This document shows positions 6,486-8,195 of a stretch of DNA of 8,195 bases, piece after piece. This stretch comes from Nitrososphaera sp. GTDB taxonomy: Archaea; Thermoproteota; Nitrososphaeria; Nitrososphaerales; Nitrososphaeraceae. A model generated the notes under the pieces. The model saw nothing but the letters and a program-made list of their open reading frames with translations. It was not told the origin of the DNA and did not search any database. The position numbers and the translations under genes were made by a program. The stretch is from NCBI GenBank assembly GCA_025450475.1, contig JANWHJ010000040.1, positions 1 to 8,195 of the forward strand. The letters are read 5' to 3'. Within the stretch, counting starts at the first letter, position 1; each line of letters begins with the position of its first letter.

Positions 6486-6489
6486 CACC
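6486..6489 (-). promoter_or_regulatory. Shine-Dalgarno site deciding the TTG start of sirC
   Basis: GGTG on the - strand lies 6 nt before TTG 6479, but only 2 nt before the out-of-frame ATG at 6483. The spacing favours TTG. Confidence 0.45.
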
Positions 6490-6520
6490 GACTAGTGAGA
6501 CAATGGAATCTTGCTACTTT

Positions 6521-6530
6521 CTTTATTTAA
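6521..6530 (-). promoter_or_regulatory. TATA box of the sirC-hemA-hemB operon
   Basis: The - strand reads TTAAATAAAG, centred about 46 bp before the sirC TTG. A start site 25 bp on would leave a leader of about 20 nt that includes the GGTG site. It lies in the 76-bp gap after spt5, so the operon need not depend on spt5 transcription. Confidence 0.6.
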
Positions 6531-6555
6531 TCGTTCAGTTGAATAGAGGAATTGC

Positions 6556-7176
6556 CTAATGAGGCAGCTTTTTGAGGTAGTTTGCGTCAACCGTTACCGG
6601 TATCTGGTAGGGCGAGTCCAGAAGGACAACTGTGGCTTCCTGCTTTTCATAGTCGACGCGCGTTATCTTTGCCTTCATGGACTTAAACGGGCCAGCGATG
6701 ACTTCAACCATGTCGTCAACGTTCAGCTCCGACACTACCGGCTTTTTCACCAAATAGCCTTCAATGTCCTTAAACGGCAGGTCGCCCCTTATCTGGCCTC
6801 GGACGTGTCTAATCCCCGCAAGACCTTCATATGCGACGTTCGAATCCGGGGCTTCGACAATGATGTAGCCCTTAAAGCTCTCGAGCACCATGACCGAGCG
6901 AATCCCAATCTTTTTGGCGTTGACCCTTACCTGAATTTGACTTGCCACCACACGCTCCTGGCCGCCTGTTGTGCGTATGGCAAAGAATTTGGAGTCTATT
7001 GTCGACGCCGCCTGGTGTTGTAACTGAGAGGAATTAGCTTCGACTTTTGGGGATTCCTGTAGAGATTCGGCCCGCTGCTCCTCAGCACCTGTAGAATCTT
7101 GATTGTCATCAAGGTTACCATTTTCGACACCCAATTCTTCCTCTTTGACTTCTTTTACCCTATCGCTATCGCTCAT
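6556..7176 (-). CDS. spt5: Transcription elongation factor Spt5 (NusG family) with acidic N-terminal tail
   Basis: Spt5 clamps RNA polymerase over the DNA cleft and raises processivity, normally with Spt4. The 206 residues comprise three parts. A low-complexity acidic tail covers 1-60, rich in Glu, Asp, Gln and Ser. The NGN domain covers about 62-145: KFFAIRTTGGQERVVASQI, then GIRSVMVLESFKGYIIVEA and GIRHVRGQIRGDLPFKDIEG. The KOW domain covers about 150-205: DMVEVIAGPFKSMKAKITRV. Typical archaeal Spt5 proteins are about 150 residues and lack such a tail. ATG 7176 begins the tail, follows a strong TATA box by about 34 bp, and no later Met precedes the NGN domain. The common archaeal neighbours secE (upstream) and rpl11 (downstream) are absent; the sirC operon follows instead. 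Confidence 0.93.
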   Translation of the reverse strand: MSDSDRVKEVKEEELGVENGNLDDNQDSTGAEEQRAESLQESPKVEANSSQLQHQAASTIDSKFFAIRTTGGQERVVASQIQVRVNAKKIGIRSVMVLESFKGYIIVEAPDSNVAYEGLAGIRHVRGQIRGDLPFKDIEGYLVKKPVVSELNVDDMVEVIAGPFKSMKAKITRVDYEKQEATVVLLDSPYQIPVTVDANYLKKLPH

Positions 7177-7203
7177 TTTGGTTAGGTATGCGAGGTCTGA
7201 TGC

Positions 7204-7215
7204 AATTTATAAATT
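7204..7215. promoter_or_regulatory. Palindromic TATA element of spt5
   Basis: AATTTATAAATT is a perfect 12-bp palindrome. On the - strand it lies about 34 bp before ATG 7176, giving a leader of about 8 nt. Being symmetrical it could also bind TBP in the + orientation, with a start near 7236. Confidence 0.6.
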
Positions 7216-7231
7216 TACGCAGGTGGCAAGG

Positions 7232-7312
7232 ATGGTCGACCTAGTCAATCGAAAAGCACGCAACCAGGGTAGGAAAATGGAATTCACGCACGGTTTTGGT
7301 GAGGGAAGCTAA
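7232..7312 (+). CDS. Doubtful 26-residue ORF divergent from spt5
   Basis: ATG 7232 is preceded at 6-nt spacing by AGGTG (7221-7225), a good Shine-Dalgarno match. It encodes MVDLVNRKARNQGRK followed by MEFTHGFGEGS. The peptide is basic and has no recognisable motif. A start directed by the palindromic TATA element would fall near 7236, just after the ATG, which argues against it. It is listed only because of the ribosome site. Confidence 0.15.
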   Translation: MVDLVNRKARNQGRKMEFTHGFGEGS

Positions 7313-7328
7313 GTTTTACAGGCTCTAT

Positions 7329-7367
7329 CCAGTAATTTAGGGCCGAGCATGCTAGAATCATTACTGG
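7329..7367. repeat. Inverted repeat CCAGTAAT / ATTACTGG
   Basis: The 8-bp arms at 7329-7336 and 7360-7367 are perfect and separated by 23 nt that include the palindrome GCATGC. GGCTCT occurs just outside on both sides (7321-7326 and 7372-7377) as a direct repeat. It lies in the 257-bp space between spt5 and the 77-residue gene; it could be a regulator site or a transcript hairpin. Confidence 0.4.
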
Positions 7368-7388
7368 GACGGGCTCTCAAGATGTGTG

Positions 7389-7423
7389 CCATAGGCATCA
7401 TCAAATATTAGAAGTGCCTATGG
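7389..7423. repeat. Inverted repeat flanking a TATA box, candidate operator
   Basis: CCATAGGCA (7389-7397) and TGCCTATGG (7415-7423) are perfect 9-bp arms around a 17-nt loop. The loop holds the TATA box of the next gene, and the right arm runs up to GGTG just before its ATG. A repressor bound to both arms would block TBP; as RNA, a hairpin is possible only if transcription starts further upstream. Confidence 0.5.
7403..7410 (+). promoter_or_regulatory. TATA box of the two-helix membrane protein gene
   Basis: AAATATTA is centred about 27 bp upstream of ATG 7434, the spacing of a leaderless gene. GGTG at 7423-7426 could serve as a ribosome site if a longer transcript exists. Confidence 0.5.
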
Positions 7424-7433
7424 GTGATAAGGA

Positions 7434-7667
7434 ATGAACCTTGGAGCCTTTTGGAAATTACTGTTCCTAATAGCTATATGCTCAGGGAGCATGGTTATTT
7501 GTCTAGTCTTGTATGCGCTAACCGGCTATGATATGTTTAGAACAGTGGGACTCAGCTTGGCAGTTGCAGGAGTTGGTATTTTGTTATTACTAGTTTATAG
7601 CTTGCGCAGAATATTTGCAGGCTCATCGGATGCATTTGGCGAGAAGACATGGAGAAGCTACAGATAG
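7434..7667 (+). CDS. Small membrane protein with two helices, 77 aa
   Basis: The family is not recognised. The product has two hydrophobic segments, about 8-30 (LLFLIAICSGSMVICLVLYA) and 36-57 (VGLSLAVAGVGILLLLVY). A short turn (TGYDMFR) joins them, and a basic tail starts with SLRRIF. The positive-inside rule places both ends in the cytoplasm with the turn outside. There are no catalytic residues. Possible roles are a membrane anchor or an accessory subunit, but nothing in the sequence decides this. Codon use is AT-richer (TTA, ATA, AGA, TTG, GTT) than in the hem genes. It has its own promoter set inside an inverted repeat, which suggests regulated, single-gene expression. Confidence 0.65.
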   Translation: MNLGAFWKLLFLIAICSGSMVICLVLYALTGYDMFRTVGLSLAVAGVGILLLLVYSLRRIFAGSSDAFGEKTWRSYR

Positions 7668-8138
7668 GCGAACCACCTACGAAATGCATTATTGGGCGTT
7701 TGTCGATTTGTGCATAACCCGGCTTGGGATTGTCATTCTTGCAATGAAGGGCTGGAGGGTATCATCGCATTGGCTAGCTGTGACATGAAGAGCCAGACAA
7801 CCTGGAGATCTTGTAATCTGATTGTTAGCTGAATTACAGGTCCCTGATATTTCCTTCAGTATTGTAGACATACTGGATGATCCTAGTTCATGTGGAATGA
7901 TGCGACCCTGTCATAGTCGGGGCTGATCCCATCTTGCTTCTACCTACACCATTAATGACTAATTGGATCTTCCCCGTTATGTCCTGCGATCAGTTTGAGT
8001 GTCAGATTTTGGCCACTCCGAAACTCAGAATGTTGGAATGTAAGTCTCGAATTACTTGCCGGAAAAATGTGTATGTAAACCTAAATACATAACACTACTA
8101 TTTTTTTGAGGCTTCCAAAGATCTGATACAGTACGACC
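7668..8138. other. About 470 bp without a convincing gene
   Basis: All six frames are broken by stops. The longest frames (about 60 codons on the - strand at 7689-7871 and 34 codons on the + strand at 7684-7788) lack start signals and protein-like composition. No tRNA-like fold, CRISPR repeat or transposase remnant is visible. Short features are an AT-rich inverted repeat near 8069-8095 and a T-run at 8101-8107. It may hold regulatory sequence, an unrecognised small RNA, or decayed DNA. Confidence 0.5.
8069..8095. promoter_or_regulatory. Imperfect inverted repeat over the likely promoter of the response-regulator gene
   Basis: GTGTATGTA (8069-8077) and TACATAACAC (8086-8095) are inverted copies with one extra base. 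The segment CTAAATACAT (8081-8090) is TATA-like and would give a start near 8110, about 29 nt before TTG 8139. An operator for autoregulation is possible. Confidence 0.3.
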
Positions 8139-8195
8139 TTGAAAATAATAATCGCTGAAGATGACGCTGACATGGCTCAACTCTACAAGGATGCC
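8139..8195 (+). CDS. Response regulator receiver domain, N-terminal fragment
   Basis: The last 19 codons read LKIIIAEDDADMAQLYKDA, with the leading TTG as start Met. This is the first strand and helix of a CheY-like receiver domain: a hydrophobic beta strand, the acidic pocket (Glu7, Asp8, Asp9) that binds magnesium, and the start of helix 1. The phosphoacceptor Asp and any output domain lie beyond the window. A stop at 8124-8126 limits the upstream reach of the frame, and TTG 8139 is the only standard start codon after it. There is no good Shine-Dalgarno site. The fold call is good for such a short piece; the partner kinase and output are unknown. Confidence 0.75.
   Translation, partial: MKIIIAEDDADMAQLYKDA

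Noticed and set aside
6559..7023. 154-codon + strand frame opposite spt5
   Set aside because: It is antisense to the NGN and KOW coding region, has no promoter, and its composition is not protein-like.
7684..7788. 34-codon + strand frame beginning MHYWAFVDL
   Set aside because: It has no ribosome site, no clear promoter and no recognisable motif; chance in an AT-rich gap explains it.
7689..7871. 60-codon - strand frame
   Set aside because: The composition is random-looking, with no start signal and no TATA box at a suitable distance.
7897..7926. Box C/D sRNA-like pattern (ATGATGC followed by CTGA)
   Set aside because: The C box is imperfect, no second C'/D pair or terminal stem is visible, and such short motifs recur by chance.
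1..8195. CRISPR array, insertion sequence, integrase or toxin-antitoxin pair
   Set aside because: No regularly spaced direct repeats, transposase or recombinase motifs, or recognisable toxin fold were found on either strand.

Overview
The window looks like chromosomal DNA of an ammonia-oxidising archaeon of the Thaumarchaeota (Nitrososphaerota), most likely a soil Nitrososphaera-type lineage. The grounds are a single-copy archaeal-type Spt5 with NGN and KOW domains, AT-rich TATA boxes about 25 bp ahead of starts, several probable leaderless or very short-leader genes, use of TTG starts, a tRNA-Gly of archaeal form, and a moderate-GC tetrapyrrole gene set. This placement is inference from protein style; no database search was possible.

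Left part, + strand (1-2674): a 545-residue P-loop ATPase of unassigned role, then a 146-residue protein of unknown function, then a 59-residue zinc-binding microprotein with its own promoter. Next comes a small single-helix membrane-protein gene that carries an in-frame TGA after six codons, and a coding-like stretch with no start codon that runs into the antisense of a tRNA gene.

Middle, - strand (2763-7176): read in the direction of transcription, the order is spt5, then sirC (precorrin-2 dehydrogenase), hemA (glutamyl-tRNA reductase) and hemB (porphobilinogen synthase), then an unrecognised protein of about 200 residues and tRNA-Gly(GCC). sirC, hemA and hemB overlap one another by 25 and 23 nt in different frames, so they are one translationally coupled operon. 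HemA makes glutamate-1-semialdehyde from Glu-tRNA. HemB joins two 5-aminolevulinates into porphobilinogen. SirC oxidises precorrin-2 to sirohydrochlorin, the branch point for siroheme, siroheme-derived heme and cobalamin. hemL, hemC, hemD and the uroporphyrinogen methyltransferase are not in the window.

Right part (7177-8195): an AT-richer, gene-poor stretch. It has a perfectly palindromic TATA element upstream of spt5, two inverted repeats, and a 77-residue two-helix membrane protein whose TATA box lies in the loop of a perfect 9-bp inverted repeat. About 470 bp without a convincing gene follow, and the window ends in the first 19 codons of a response-regulator receiver domain starting with TTG.

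No complete new defence or mobile system is visible. The items most worth following are the ATPase and its small partner gene, the TGA-interrupted membrane microprotein, and the repeat-flanked promoter at 7389-7423.
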